A stretch of DNA of 64,000 nucleotides from Roseiconus lacunae (GTDB lineage Bacteria > Planctomycetota > Planctomycetia > Pirellulales > Pirellulaceae), in assembly GCF_008312935.1 (NCBI RefSeq), contig NZ_VSZO01000014.1:124001-188000 (forward strand). Reading direction: 5' to 3'. Shown one piece after another: positions 19,467 through 28,231 of the stretch. The first letter of the stretch is position 1, and each line of letters begins with the position of its first letter. The notes under the pieces were generated by a model. That model was not told the origin of the DNA. It made no database searches and worked only from the letters and a program-made list of their open reading frames with translations. The translations under genes and the position numbers were made by a program.

Positions 19467-19557
19467 TGCTCTGTCTGGATACGATGTTCAGGTTTGACTC
19501 ATCAGCCGACGGAGTTTAGCCCGGATTGCTGACCGATTCAGGTGTTGACGAATCACT
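19464..19557 (+). repeat. MITE-like intergenic repeat, copy D
   Basis: This copy runs from TAGTGCTCTGTCTGG to GTTGACGAATCACTGG. Its inner block GACTCATCAGCCGACGG matches copies B and C closely. The central hairpin is degraded. The first three bases serve as the stop codon of the ketosynthase gene, so the element lies directly against the coding end. Confidence 0.6.
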
Positions 19558-19648
19558 GGCGGAGTAACGCAGGATTATGGTGAGCGGTCGGGTGGCGAAC
19601 ACGACGTAGCGAAGACGACACTGAATGCTAACGTTTGAGTGATTTCTG

Positions 19649-20050
19649 ATGCCTGACTTTTCCGATGCCGAACTCACCGCATTTCTCGACGAATCACTCT
19701 CCCAGGAACGCTCTGCAGAACTGGAGACCCAGCTTCGTGATGACAAGCGGTTGCGCGAGCGTCTCGTCGCCGTCAGCGGCCGAGAGTCGGCGGGGTTGCA
19801 CTCCCTAGCGGCGATCTGGCAGCGAAAGCGGCTGTCGTGTCCGAGTCGCGAAGAATGGGGGCAGTACCTGCTGGGGACACTTCCCGATGACCACTCGGGG
19901 TACCTTGAGTTTCACCTAAGCACGGTCGGTTGTCGCTACTGCGCCGCAAACCTGGAAGACCTTCGCGGCGCTGCCGACGCAGCCAACCAGGGGGCCGTCC
20001 GCCGGAGAAAATATTTTCAAACCAGCGCCGGCTATTTGAAAAAATCCTGA
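19649..20050 (+). CDS. Small putative regulator with a His-Cys cluster
   Basis: This protein of 133 residues begins with an acidic helical part (SDAELTAFLDESL..ERSAELETQLR), as in the N-terminal regions of anti-sigma-like proteins. At about 92-103 it carries FHLSTVGCRYCAANL, a His-x6-Cys-x2-Cys pattern like the zinc site of anti-sigma zinc-finger proteins. Another Cys occurs in LSCPSREEWGQYLLG. There is no membrane helix, so a cytoplasmic zinc-binding regulator is the best guess. Similar unnamed proteins are, as far as I recall, frequent in Pirellulaceae. It stands between two intergenic repeats with no partner sigma factor next to it. Function is inferred only from composition. Confidence 0.7.
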   Translation: MPDFSDAELTAFLDESLSQERSAELETQLRDDKRLRERLVAVSGRESAGLHSLAAIWQRKRLSCPSREEWGQYLLGTLPDDHSGYLEFHLSTVGCRYCAANLEDLRGAADAANQGAVRRRKYFQTSAGYLKKS

Positions 20051-20083
20051 CAGCGGTTTGCGGCGCGGGCTCGCGAGCGGCCA

Positions 20084-20209
20084 ATGCTCCGTCTAGGCAA
20101 AATGATCGGGGGCGACTCATCCGCCGACGGGCGCAAGCCCCGGTTTCTGCACCGAAACGGTAGCCGATGCCAATCGGCAAACTCTATTTTAAATGTTGAC
20201 GACGCGGCG
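20084..20209 (+). repeat. MITE-like intergenic repeat, copy B
   Basis: ATGCTCCGTCTAGG opens the copy and GTTGACGACGCGGCG closes it. The middle shares GCGACTCATCCGCCGACGG, then GCACCGAAAC and a GTAGCCGATGCC variant of the hairpin arm seen in copy A. It occupies much of the spacer after the putative regulator. Confidence 0.6.
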
Positions 20210-20328
20210 AGCCGCTAGAATCGGTGGGCCGCCACGAAGAATGCGTGGTGGATCGGACGCTGACTTTCGCGGAAATCGATGGCGGCAGCAAAAACCGCTG
20301 TTTATCCTCGCAAAATGGCCCGATAACC

Positions 20329-20357
20329 TTGCAGATTCGGTCGCGACGTCGTATCCT
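20329..20357 (+). promoter_or_regulatory. Possible sigma-70 type promoter of the small basic protein
   Basis: TTGCAG and TATCCT are separated by exactly 17 nt and lie about 100 nt before the ATG at 20459. Each hexamer matches the consensus at four positions. The spacing makes this a fair candidate, but planctomycete promoters are poorly conserved. Confidence 0.33.
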
Positions 20358-20458
20358 TCGCGACCTTCCCAAAGACGAACACAGCAAATTCCTGGACTCG
20401 CAGCTTTTGCACCCTGGGAATTCGTTCTTCCAATTCAACTGCCCAAAGGAAACCTACC

Positions 20459-20671
20459 ATGACGCTCGATCGCAGCCTGAAGGTACGTGCCGGGGCGATC
20501 AAGACGCGAAACGTGCTGACCCGTGCCGAGCGGATCGCCCAGTTGCAACGGCAAGAAAAGTTCAACGAATCAGACGACGTACTCGGCATGCCGAAGACGC
20601 GCGTCATGAAGGTTTCGCTGAAGAAAAAGAAGAAGGTCAAGAAAGCCGAAGACGACAAGAAAAAGAAGTAG
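20459..20671 (+). CDS. Small basic protein (TIGR04137-like)
   Basis: This 70-residue protein begins MTLDRSLKVRAGAIKTRNVL, continues with TRAERIAQLQ and ends in a poly-lysine tail. It matches my memory of the 'small basic protein' family found in Planctomycetes, Verrucomicrobia and Chlamydiae, for which an rRNA-linked role has been suggested but not proved. The gene is monocistronic: a candidate promoter precedes it and a strong hairpin terminator follows within 30 nt, as expected for a highly expressed small protein. A longer overlapping open frame in another phase (20224-20847) is a shadow. Confidence 0.85.
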   Translation: MTLDRSLKVRAGAIKTRNVLTRAERIAQLQRQEKFNESDDVLGMPKTRVMKVSLKKKKKVKKAEDDKKKK

Positions 20672-20698
20672 TCTGCTTGACCGATGATCAATCATTCG

Positions 20699-20732
20699 AT
20701 CGCCTCTTGCCTATGCGAGAGGCGATTTTTTT
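20699..20732 (+). terminator. Rho-independent terminator
   Basis: A perfect 9-bp stem (ATCGCCTCT / AGAGGCGAT) with a 10-nt loop is followed at once by a run of seven T. It begins 28 nt after the stop of the small basic protein. This is the clearest intrinsic terminator in the window. Confidence 0.85.
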
Positions 20733-20752
20733 ATGCGCGGCGACCGTGTTAG

Positions 20753-20828
20753 CTAGTGCTTCGTCAACCTTTGATTTTAGGATCAGCCGAATGGCGTTAG
20801 CCACGGTTTCCGACCGAGCCCCGGCCCA
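20753..20828 (-). repeat. MITE-like intergenic repeat, copy E (partial, inverted)
   Basis: Read on the minus strand this copy contains GAAACCGTGGCTAACGCCA, then CGGCTGATCC and the right end GTTGACGAAGCACTAG. It matches copies A and C but lacks a recognisable left end. Its opposite orientation shows that the family is dispersed and not a tandem array. Confidence 0.6.
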
Positions 20829-20967
20829 ATTGCAAATCTGCCCTTGAAGTCGCCATTCTTGCCCCCAAGATTGGCCTCACACCCGCAACCGTGATTAGCC
20901 TACAACATCGTTCGCCGTCTGTTGGTTAACCCGCTGGCGCCACTCTTCCTACAATCCTGTCGTGACC

Positions 20968-22008
20968 ATGCAATCAAGCAACGCACCCACGCGTTCGGCA
21001 CCCGCAGACTCCGATTCTACGGGCGCGACCGCAAGTCCACCCGAGAGTCGCTCATCCTCGGTAGGGGAATCGCCCACCGTAAAGCCTGCCACGGCAGCGA
21101 TTGCTAGCGATGATTCGCAGCGGTTGCCACCGCCCGAAAAGACGCGGCCCACCCGGGTGCTTTGGCAGTACGTGATCGTCCTCTCGGTCGTCCACCTCAT
21201 TGCCGCGTTTGCGATCGTGCCATGGCTGTTTACCTGGTCTGGATTGATCATCGGTATCGCCGGGCATTTCGTGTTTGGCATGATGGGGATCACGATCGGG
21301 TACCACCGTTTGCTGACGCACCGGGGGTTTTCTTGCCCCAAATGGCTCGAACACACCTTTGCGATCCTGGGGATGTGTAACCTGCAGGATTCGCCGGCAC
21401 GTTGGGTTGCGATTCATCGCATGCATCACCAGCACAGCGATAAACAAGACGATCCGCACTCGCCGCTGGTTAGCTTTTTGTGGGGGCACGTCGGCTGGGT
21501 GATCATCCGACATCGCGATTTTGACCGGACGAGTCATTATGAACGCTATGTTCGCGACCTGCTTCGTGATCGTTTTTACCTCGGGCTCGAACGCCGCGGA
21601 CGATGGTTCTTTGTTTACCTCACTCATGCCGCAGTGATCACTGCGATCGGAGCACTCGTCGGCTATCTTGTGGGCGGCAGCGGCGAGGCGATTCGATACG
21701 CGGCCAGCTACTTTGTCTGGGGAGTTGCGGTTCGCACCGTCTTTGTGCTCCATGGCACTTGGGCTGTCAATTCACTCGCGCACGTCTTCGGTTATCGAAA
21801 CTATGAAACCCGGGACGCGAGCCGGAACAACTGGTTGGTCGCGTTGCTTTCGCACGGCGAAGGCTGGCACAATAACCATCATGCTGAGCCACGTGCGGCA
21901 GCCCACGGTCATCGTTGGTGGGAGTTCGACATGTCCTGGCGAATCATTCGGATGTTGGAAATGGTCGGGCTAGCCAAAGATGTCGTGCGGCCCAAATCGA
22001 TGCGTTAG
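20968..22008 (+). CDS. Acyl-CoA/acyl-lipid delta-9-type fatty acid desaturase
   Basis: This membrane di-iron enzyme inserts a double bond in acyl chains. The three histidine boxes are all present: HRLLTH (113-118), HRMHHQH (150-156) and HNNHHA near residue 294, spaced as in the stearoyl-CoA desaturase family. Hydrophobic pairs lie near 66-86, 92-110, 210-230 and 236-256. The first 60 residues are Ser/Pro/Ala-rich and unlike the family core. The ATG at 20968 is preferred to the GTG two codons before it. The gene is not in an obvious operon, but it lies soon after the ACP/ketosynthase cassette and may act on its products or on membrane lipids. Confidence 0.94.
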   Translation: MQSSNAPTRSAPADSDSTGATASPPESRSSSVGESPTVKPATAAIASDDSQRLPPPEKTRPTRVLWQYVIVLSVVHLIAAFAIVPWLFTWSGLIIGIAGHFVFGMMGITIGYHRLLTHRGFSCPKWLEHTFAILGMCNLQDSPARWVAIHRMHHQHSDKQDDPHSPLVSFLWGHVGWVIIRHRDFDRTSHYERYVRDLLRDRFYLGLERRGRWFFVYLTHAAVITAIGALVGYLVGGSGEAIRYAASYFVWGVAVRTVFVLHGTWAVNSLAHVFGYRNYETRDASRNNWLVALLSHGEGWHNNHHAEPRAAAHGHRWWEFDMSWRIIRMLEMVGLAKDVVRPKSMR

Positions 22009-22041
22009 CGCTCACGATCCGAGTACGTGAGCCGAACCGCC

Positions 22042-22086
22042 TAGTGCTTCATCGATACTTTAATTCAGGCGTCACCAACCACTGGG
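22042..22086 (+). repeat. Possible relic of the MITE-like repeat, copy F
   Basis: TAGTGCTTCATC followed by GATAC and TTCAGG resembles the left end of copy D. The rest has diverged. It lies 33 nt after the desaturase stop, in the same gene-end position as other copies. Confidence 0.3.
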
Positions 22087-22197
22087 GGAACGCAACCCAG
22101 TCCGATGGTGACTTCCGGTGTGCCGATTCGGTCACAAGTGTGCGGTTGCCATTGCGTGTCACCGGCCGCGGTGTAGATTCACCGCAAACCAGCCGAC

Positions 22198-24084
22198 TTG
22201 ACCCGGGCAATCGAATTTCCTCAGGTGCGCACGCTACGACGACTCAACTCCGCGTTTGGATTTCAGACATCGGCCAAGTGGATCATCTTGGCGACCGTTG
22301 TCGGTGTCACGTCGGGTTTGGGCGCGATTGCTTTTGATGTACTCGGGCAGCTTGTCGTTCGACTGACGTTGGTGCACGTCGCCGGCTATGCGCCTCCCGA
22401 AGCGTTAGGAGAGCACACCCGATTTGAGCACATGCTCGGCGGGCCGACCGCGCCGTTTTCACCTTGGTGGATCGTGGCGATCATGACCGCCGGTGGGTTG
22501 GTCAGTGGGATCTTGGTTTATACCTTCGCGCCGGAAGCGGCCGGTGCCGGAACGGATGCGGCGCTTGACGCATTTCATAATCGCCAAGGACGCATCCAGG
22601 CGCGAATCCCTTTCGTCAAAACACTTGCTTCGGCGATCACGCTTGGGACCGGTGGTTCGGGAGGTCGTGAAGGCCCGATCGCGCAGATCTGTGCCGGGTT
22701 TGCCTCAGCGATCAGCACGCAACTGAAGCTCTCGCACCGCGAACGGCGTATTTTGCTTGCCGCCGGGATGGGGGCCGGTGTGGGCGCGATCTTTCGTGCT
22801 CCCTTGGCCGGAGCGATCTTTGCAGGCGAAATTCTCTACAGCGACGCCGACTTGGAAGCCGACGTGATCCTACCGGCATCCGCCGCTTCGGTGATCGCGT
22901 ACAGTCTTTACACGCAATCGCTTCCGCCGGACTCGCGTTTTGTGCCGTTGTTTGGCGAGGATCTTCAGCACCTCTTCAGCACGCCTTTGGAGTTAATTCC
23001 GTATGCCATCTTGGCGATCATCCTGACCATCATGGCGATCGGGTATGCGGGAATCCTTCGTGGAACCCGCGGCTTGTTCGAACGAATGCCGCTTCCCCCG
23101 CACGTCCGCCCGGCGATTGGCGCGGGGCTAGCCGGCTTGACCGCGATCGGATTGCTTAAGCTATTTCAAGGCGACGAGCGAATTCTTGGTGTGCTTGGTA
23201 CTGGCTATGGATCGCTTCAAGTTGCCGTGACCGCCGCCGGGCAGATGGGGATTCCGTTGTTGTTGGTGATCGCTATCGGCAAGTCGGTCACCGCCGCACT
23301 GACGATCAGCTCCGGTGGTGCCGGCGGTGTGTTTGGTCCTTCAATGGTGATCGGCGGTTGTGTCGGTGCGGCCGTCGGGCTGACCTTCCAAGCGATCGTC
23401 CCCAGTTTGGTCAGCGAGCCAGAAGCATTCGCCGTTGTCGGGATGGCAGGGTTCTTTGCCGGGGTGGCCCGAGCACCGATTTCAACCATCATCATGGTGC
23501 GTGCGTTGACCGGGGACTATGGCTTGCTCTTACCGACGATGCTGGTCTCGACGCTGACGTTCTTTACCTGTCGCCGCTTCAATCTATACGAAAAGCAGGT
23601 GCCGACGCGGATGGACTCGCGGGCTCACCGCGGTGATTTTATTGTCGACGTCCTCGAGGGCTTACAGGTTCAGGATATATTTCGGCATGACCCTCGTCTG
23701 GTGGTCATTTCCGAAGGCATGACACTCGATGACATTGTCCACGGGCTTGCTTACACCAACCAGCATTACTTTCCGGTTGTCGATTCAGAAGGCAAGATGA
23801 TTGGGATTTTTAGTGACGAAGATGTGCGTGCCTACCTGTACGACGACACGTTGTGGAAACTGGTCAACGCAGAAGACGTGATGATCAGCAACTTCATCGC
23901 CGTCGCTCCGCAAGACAACTTGAATACGGCGCTCAAACGTTTTACGTCGATGAACTTGGACGAATTGCCGGTGATCGATCCGGAGCAACCCGGCAAGCTG
24001 CTGGGGATGCTGCGGCGAAAGGAAACGATCGATGCCTACAATCGCCGTTTGGTTGAGTTGAAGCGGGTCGAGGGCGAACACTAA
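22198..24084 (+). CDS. ClC-type chloride channel/antiporter with CBS pair
   Basis: The N-terminal 480 residues carry the ClC signature blocks: GSGGREGP (153-160, gating glutamate E158), and GGAGGVFGPSMVIGG further on, with about ten or more membrane helices. Two CBS domains fill residues about 490-620 and probably bind adenine nucleotides on the cytoplasmic side. At the position of the E. coli inner proton glutamate E203 (LFIIEEM) this protein reads IFAGEIL, giving Ile, although the preceding Glu is kept. So channel-like behaviour is possible. No ATG is available: an in-frame stop lies 24 nt upstream, so TTG at 22198 is the likely start. Confidence 0.9.
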   Translation: MTRAIEFPQVRTLRRLNSAFGFQTSAKWIILATVVGVTSGLGAIAFDVLGQLVVRLTLVHVAGYAPPEALGEHTRFEHMLGGPTAPFSPWWIVAIMTAGGLVSGILVYTFAPEAAGAGTDAALDAFHNRQGRIQARIPFVKTLASAITLGTGGSGGREGPIAQICAGFASAISTQLKLSHRERRILLAAGMGAGVGAIFRAPLAGAIFAGEILYSDADLEADVILPASAASVIAYSLYTQSLPPDSRFVPLFGEDLQHLFSTPLELIPYAILAIILTIMAIGYAGILRGTRGLFERMPLPPHVRPAIGAGLAGLTAIGLLKLFQGDERILGVLGTGYGSLQVAVTAAGQMGIPLLLVIAIGKSVTAALTISSGGAGGVFGPSMVIGGCVGAAVGLTFQAIVPSLVSEPEAFAVVGMAGFFAGVARAPISTIIMVRALTGDYGLLLPTMLVSTLTFFTCRRFNLYEKQVPTRMDSRAHRGDFIVDVLEGLQVQDIFRHDPRLVVISEGMTLDDIVHGLAYTNQHYFPVVDSEGKMIGIFSDEDVRAYLYDDTLWKLVNAEDVMISNFIAVAPQDNLNTALKRFTSMNLDELPVIDPEQPGKLLGMLRRKETIDAYNRRLVELKRVEGEH

Positions 24085-24217
24085 TGATCCATCTAGACCA
24101 AATATCTGGGGTCGACTCATCAGCCAACGGGTAAAGCTTCGGATATTGCACCGGAACCGTGGCTGACGCCATTTGGCTAATTCTGAACTTGAACTAGGGG
24201 CTGGAGTGAAGCACTCA
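24084..24217 (+). repeat. MITE-like intergenic repeat, copy C
   Basis: This copy starts with ATGATCCATCTAGACC immediately after the ClC stop and ends at GAGTGAAGCACTC. It holds GTCGACTCATCAGCCAACGG, then GCACCGGAACCGTGGCTGACGCC and TTGGCTAATTC, in the same order as copies A and B. It is the longest copy, about 134 nt. Confidence 0.62.
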
Positions 24218-24480
24218 AGAACGCAGGCTCTTCCGCGCTCCCGCCAAATCGGCTGGCGACGAATGATTCGGTCGTATTGATTTTGTCGGCCGTCAGTTTG
24301 CCGTTACTAGCGAGGGTTTCACTGCAGCGGTCCTGTTCGGCACCTATGTTTGCAAGAATCCGGCGTTTGTCCTGGATTGACTGTCGGTGTTAGGCTTGCC
24401 GCTACTCTATGTGGTGCGACGTCGTTCACTGGATCGCGGCCGGCAGCCAAGGGGCACGCATCATTGACTGCTGCATACCC
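24218..24480. other. Spacer upstream of the O-antigen-ligase-like gene
   Basis: With copy C this makes a gap of almost 400 nt. Apart from the repeat I find no gene, RNA or clear promoter. A TTGACT near 24378 could be a -35 element, but no -10 sits at the right distance. Confidence 0.35.
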
Positions 24481-25884
24481 ATGTCGTTGCTCACCGTTCT
24501 ATTTCTACTCGCCTTTTTCGTTTGGTGCATTCCGCTGGCACGGTACGTCCAGTTGATTCATCTTGTCTTGGCATTGTTGTGGATAGGAACCATCTTTGGG
24601 CCGCCTTTTTTTGCGTTTGATGGCCCGGTTCAAATCAGTTTTGATCGACTGCTGCTGGCAATCACCATCGGTGTGGCAGCGTTTCATTGGTGGACCGGCG
24701 CGATCACCATTCCTGCTCTCAACCGAGTCGACGTTTGCGTTGCTGGGCTGACCGTTTATCTGTACTGGAGTAGCCGAGGCGGAACCATCGAGGAGACGAT
24801 TGTGGATCCGACGGCGCGGTGGCTGTTCTATATCCTGGTGCCCTCGATCGTTTATGGGCTGGCACGAATCACGCCGTTTTCGTCAGCCGACTTTAAGTTA
24901 TTAATGCGCGGGATCATCCTGCTCGGGATTTACCTTTCGATCACCGCGGTATGCGAGGTCAAGGGATTTCATGCGTTGGTGTATCCCAAGCACATCTTGG
25001 ATCCTGAGGTTTGGATGTTTCTCGGGCGTGGTCGGGGGCCACTGCTGAACCCGGCAGGAAATGGTTTGATCATCGCAATTGCGATGGCCGCCGTGTCGGC
25101 ATGCTTCGTCAACTCGGATCGCCAAACCAAAGCGTTGTACATGGCGATCGGGGTGATTCTATTTGTGGGGTGCTATGCGACATTGACACGGAGCTGCTGG
25201 CTGGGGATCGCCGGCGCCGTTGCCACCGTCGGTTTCATGTTCAGCCCTCGATGGTTGCGAGTGATCGGCCTCGGGGCGGCAGTTCTATTGGCGGTCGCGA
25301 TGACGATGGGGCTGAAGGATCAAATCATGTCAATCAAACGCGACAAGGCACTCTCGGCCGCCGAAGCGGCGAAAAGCGTCGAGTTGCGTCCGCTGTTGGC
25401 TGCGGTGGCGTGGGAGATGTTCAAAGACAAGCCGCTGACAGGACACGGTTACGGTCAGTACTTACAGCGTCATGATCGCTATCACACCATCCGCGAACTC
25501 GGGATGCCGCTCGAACGTGTCCGGGCCTATAGCCATCACAACGTTTTCTTGGGGTTCGTCGTGGACTCTGGATTGATAGGTTTGGGGCTTTATTTGGCGA
25601 TCGTCGCCATGATGGGAGTCTACGGTTGGCAGCTCGCTCGCAACGGTGGATTGCCGTTGCAGGCAAGACGTTTGGGGTTGTTCAGTCTCGCGACCTTGGC
25701 GGCATACTTTCCCAATGCCATGTTTCATAACATGACGATCATCCCCATGGTTCAGATCTTTTTATTGACGACCGGTGGGCTGGTTGTTTCGGTCTATCAG
25801 CGCGGGCTTGCCGATACAAAGCAAGGCGAGCGCCGGCAATCAACGGCCCCGGACAGGCGAACAGCAAATTTGGCGACAGGCTAA
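24481..25884 (+). CDS. O-antigen ligase / Wzy-like membrane protein
   Basis: This is a 467-residue integral membrane protein with about eleven hydrophobic segments. The central LTRSCWLGIAGAVATV resembles the conserved LTxSRxxWLG block of the Wzy_C/O-antigen ligase family. The large outer loop carries GHGYGQY and then YSHHNVFLGFVVDSGLIG, the H/N-rich motif expected before the last helices. Such proteins join polysaccharide or lipid-linked oligosaccharide to an acceptor in the periplasm. No glycosyltransferases lie nearby, so its polymer is unknown. The ATG at 24481 is chosen because the first helix starts directly after it; the longer frame from 24409 adds a Cys-rich, unlikely leader. Confidence 0.85.
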   Translation: MSLLTVLFLLAFFVWCIPLARYVQLIHLVLALLWIGTIFGPPFFAFDGPVQISFDRLLLAITIGVAAFHWWTGAITIPALNRVDVCVAGLTVYLYWSSRGGTIEETIVDPTARWLFYILVPSIVYGLARITPFSSADFKLLMRGIILLGIYLSITAVCEVKGFHALVYPKHILDPEVWMFLGRGRGPLLNPAGNGLIIAIAMAAVSACFVNSDRQTKALYMAIGVILFVGCYATLTRSCWLGIAGAVATVGFMFSPRWLRVIGLGAAVLLAVAMTMGLKDQIMSIKRDKALSAAEAAKSVELRPLLAAVAWEMFKDKPLTGHGYGQYLQRHDRYHTIRELGMPLERVRAYSHHNVFLGFVVDSGLIGLGLYLAIVAMMGVYGWQLARNGGLPLQARRLGLFSLATLAAYFPNAMFHNMTIIPMVQIFLLTTGGLVVSVYQRGLADTKQGERRQSTAPDRRTANLATG

Positions 25885-26150
25885 CGGAAAAGTCATGTTG
25901 TGGTGGTCAGGTGCCGCCGGACGTGGCCGATAATGTTGTCTTTCGGTGTGTCGCTTGACCGGTTTCCGGCAGAGAGTCCAAACAGGGTGAATCCGAACGG
26001 CGGGTTTTCCGAACGAGAGAATGGTGCGCCACTGAGAGCGGTAGTGGAATGATCAGCGACCTAACAAACAATCAACTTGCTATCGTCCCTGGAGACGCAA
26101 AATTGGTGGTCGGCCTGGTTGGCCCCGCCGCTCGCTCCTCAGGAAACCCA

Positions 26151-27602
26151 ATGCAAGAAGCATCTCGAAGCTATCGCCACACGAAAATCATCGCGACCAT
26201 CGGTCCGGCTACCGAATCGGAAGAGAAGGTTGCCGAATTGATCCGCGCCGGTGTCGATATTTTTCGGCTCAACATGGCCCACGGGACATGCGAGTGGGTT
26301 GTCGAAATTATCTCTCGGATTCGAGCCGTCTCCGCCAAGATCGGCCGGCATGTCGCGGTGATGATGGACGTCAAAGGTCCCGAAGTCCGCACCGGGCCGG
26401 TCGATGCAACGGTGGAGCTAAAGGTCGGTGATCGACTGGAGTTGCACACGACTTCCTTTGATGCCAAGGACGACGGCGTTCACCGAGTCAGCGTGAATTA
26501 CCCAGATCTGCCAAAGGACGTTCGTGTCGGCACGACCGTCTTGATTGATAGTGGACTGATTCGAACGCAGGTGCTCTCGAAAACTGACACCACCATCTTG
26601 CTGGAAATCCAGACCCCGGGCCCGCTGGGATCGCGTCGGCACATTAACTTGCCGGGTACGCTGATCAACTTGCCGGCTTTGACGAAGAAAGATGAGCGAG
26701 ACTTGTTGGCCGGTGTCGAGGCGGGGCTCGATTTCGTCGCGCTCTCCTTTGTTCGCCAAGCCGCCGACATTCGAACGCTACGCGACTATCTCAAGTCGAT
26801 CGATTGCTCCGCTCGAATCATCGCCAAGATTGAAGACCAGGCGGGCGTTCGTAACATGGACGAGATCATCATCGAAACCGATGCGGTGATGGTTGCCCGG
26901 GGCGACTTGGGAATCGAAATTGAATACCACAAACTGCCGCTCGTGCAGACTCAATTGATCCAGACCTGCCAAGCCCATGGCAAGCCGGTCATCGTTGCGA
27001 CGCACTTGCTCGAATCGATGGTCACGTCACCGATGCCGACGCGGGCCGAAATCTCGGATGTTTCCAATGCGATCCGCGAGCAGGCGGATGCGATCATGCT
27101 TTCCGGAGAAACGACGACCGGTGCATATCCGCTGGAATCGGTTGAAGTGCTCAAAAATATCTGCCATAGCATCGAACCCTCCGTCGATGGGCAGATCAAT
27201 CACCGGATCGAGCTTCACGCACCGAAATCAAAGATGCTGCGTTCGAGTGTCAAATTGGCGAAGGAACTTGGGCGTTCCGGAGTTGTCGTGTTCACACGCA
27301 GTGGGTTCTTGGCATACGTGCTCGGTGCAATGCGGGCCCAGAACGTGCCGATCTATGCGTTCACCGATGTGGAATCAACGTTCCATCAGCTCATGCTTCC
27401 CTGGGGAGTCGAGCCTTTCCTGATTGATTTCGACGAAAATCCTGAAGTCACCATTCAGAACGCACTCGGGCAATTGCTGGTCAAAGGCTGGTGCACCAAG
27501 GAGGATTGGCTGGTCGTGATCACCAATGCATTGGCAGATGACCAAGTCATCGACACCCTACAATTGAGGCAGGTGAAGATCACCTGCGACGTCAATTTCT
27601 AA
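26151..27602 (+). CDS. pyk: Pyruvate kinase
   Basis: This cytoplasmic enzyme makes pyruvate and ATP from phosphoenolpyruvate and ADP. The start of the barrel (HTKIIATIGPATES), the RLNMAHG segment, MVARGDLGIEI, KPVIVATHLLESM and MLSGETTTGAYP blocks are all present. An intact C-terminal domain follows, for a total of 483 residues, close to the family norm. I choose ATG 26151 because AGGAAA sits six bases before it and the conserved region follows at once; the longer frame from 26049 adds 34 residues unlike the family. It is a single gene with a long spacer on each side. Confidence 0.96.
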   Translation: MQEASRSYRHTKIIATIGPATESEEKVAELIRAGVDIFRLNMAHGTCEWVVEIISRIRAVSAKIGRHVAVMMDVKGPEVRTGPVDATVELKVGDRLELHTTSFDAKDDGVHRVSVNYPDLPKDVRVGTTVLIDSGLIRTQVLSKTDTTILLEIQTPGPLGSRRHINLPGTLINLPALTKKDERDLLAGVEAGLDFVALSFVRQAADIRTLRDYLKSIDCSARIIAKIEDQAGVRNMDEIIIETDAVMVARGDLGIEIEYHKLPLVQTQLIQTCQAHGKPVIVATHLLESMVTSPMPTRAEISDVSNAIREQADAIMLSGETTTGAYPLESVEVLKNICHSIEPSVDGQINHRIELHAPKSKMLRSSVKLAKELGRSGVVVFTRSGFLAYVLGAMRAQNVPIYAFTDVESTFHQLMLPWGVEPFLIDFDENPEVTIQNALGQLLVKGWCTKEDWLVVITNALADDQVIDTLQLRQVKITCDVNF

Positions 27603-28231
27603 TGAAACAGGTCGCGACACTCGCGGGCGCGGCAACGCGTTCGCGAAACCGTGATCGCTGATTCTCACCAGGCGGCGAGGTGATCGGTTAGGGCACCAGG
27701 CTTATTCATATTGCTTGCTCAACGTGCTAATTCAGCCAGGTCACGACATCTTGCCTGCAAAATCTAAACCGGGACCGCGGCGAACTCCCGAGCGAAATTT
27801 GTCATCGGCAGGCTGACGATCGTTTCCGGTTCGTGACACGGGACCGCTTTTGTCGTCCTTTCATGGCAGGGAAGCGTTTCCCGACTTCGATGACGTGACC
27901 GGCAGACGATTCTTGCAAGCCCCCGGGCAAAAACCGCGTGTTGAGATTTGATTGCGACACGTGAAAAGTTCGGAGGAGCGGCAGCGATTGCTTCGTGGAT
28001 CGAAAGGGCTGCTACGTCGTCGCGATCCAGAAGGTCACTTTGGTGGCTTCTGCTGTAAGCGAGTCAAACGGTGACGCATGTGCCAGACAGGAAGAGGGGG
28101 CGACGGTGGGACTGACGAACGATTCGGACTCTCGGTGGCATCCGCGCTAATTTTTGGCACCTTGTTGCGTTGACGACGCATTAAAGGACAGGGGCAAGCT
28201 CGCTCCTCCAAACCAGCTCAGGATTTGATCA
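27603..28231. other. Long spacer before the sigma/kinase/peroxidase locus
   Basis: There are 629 nt without a convincing gene. I saw no tRNA, no repeat copy and no intrinsic terminator. The promoter of the ECF operon should lie in its right part; TTGCGTTGACGACGCA near 28165-28180 contains a short inverted repeat (TGCGT/ACGCA) and is the only candidate site I can point to. Confidence 0.35.

Noticed and set aside
20224-20847. 207-residue frame covering the small basic protein
   Set aside because: Different phase from the well-supported 70-residue gene and runs through its terminator.
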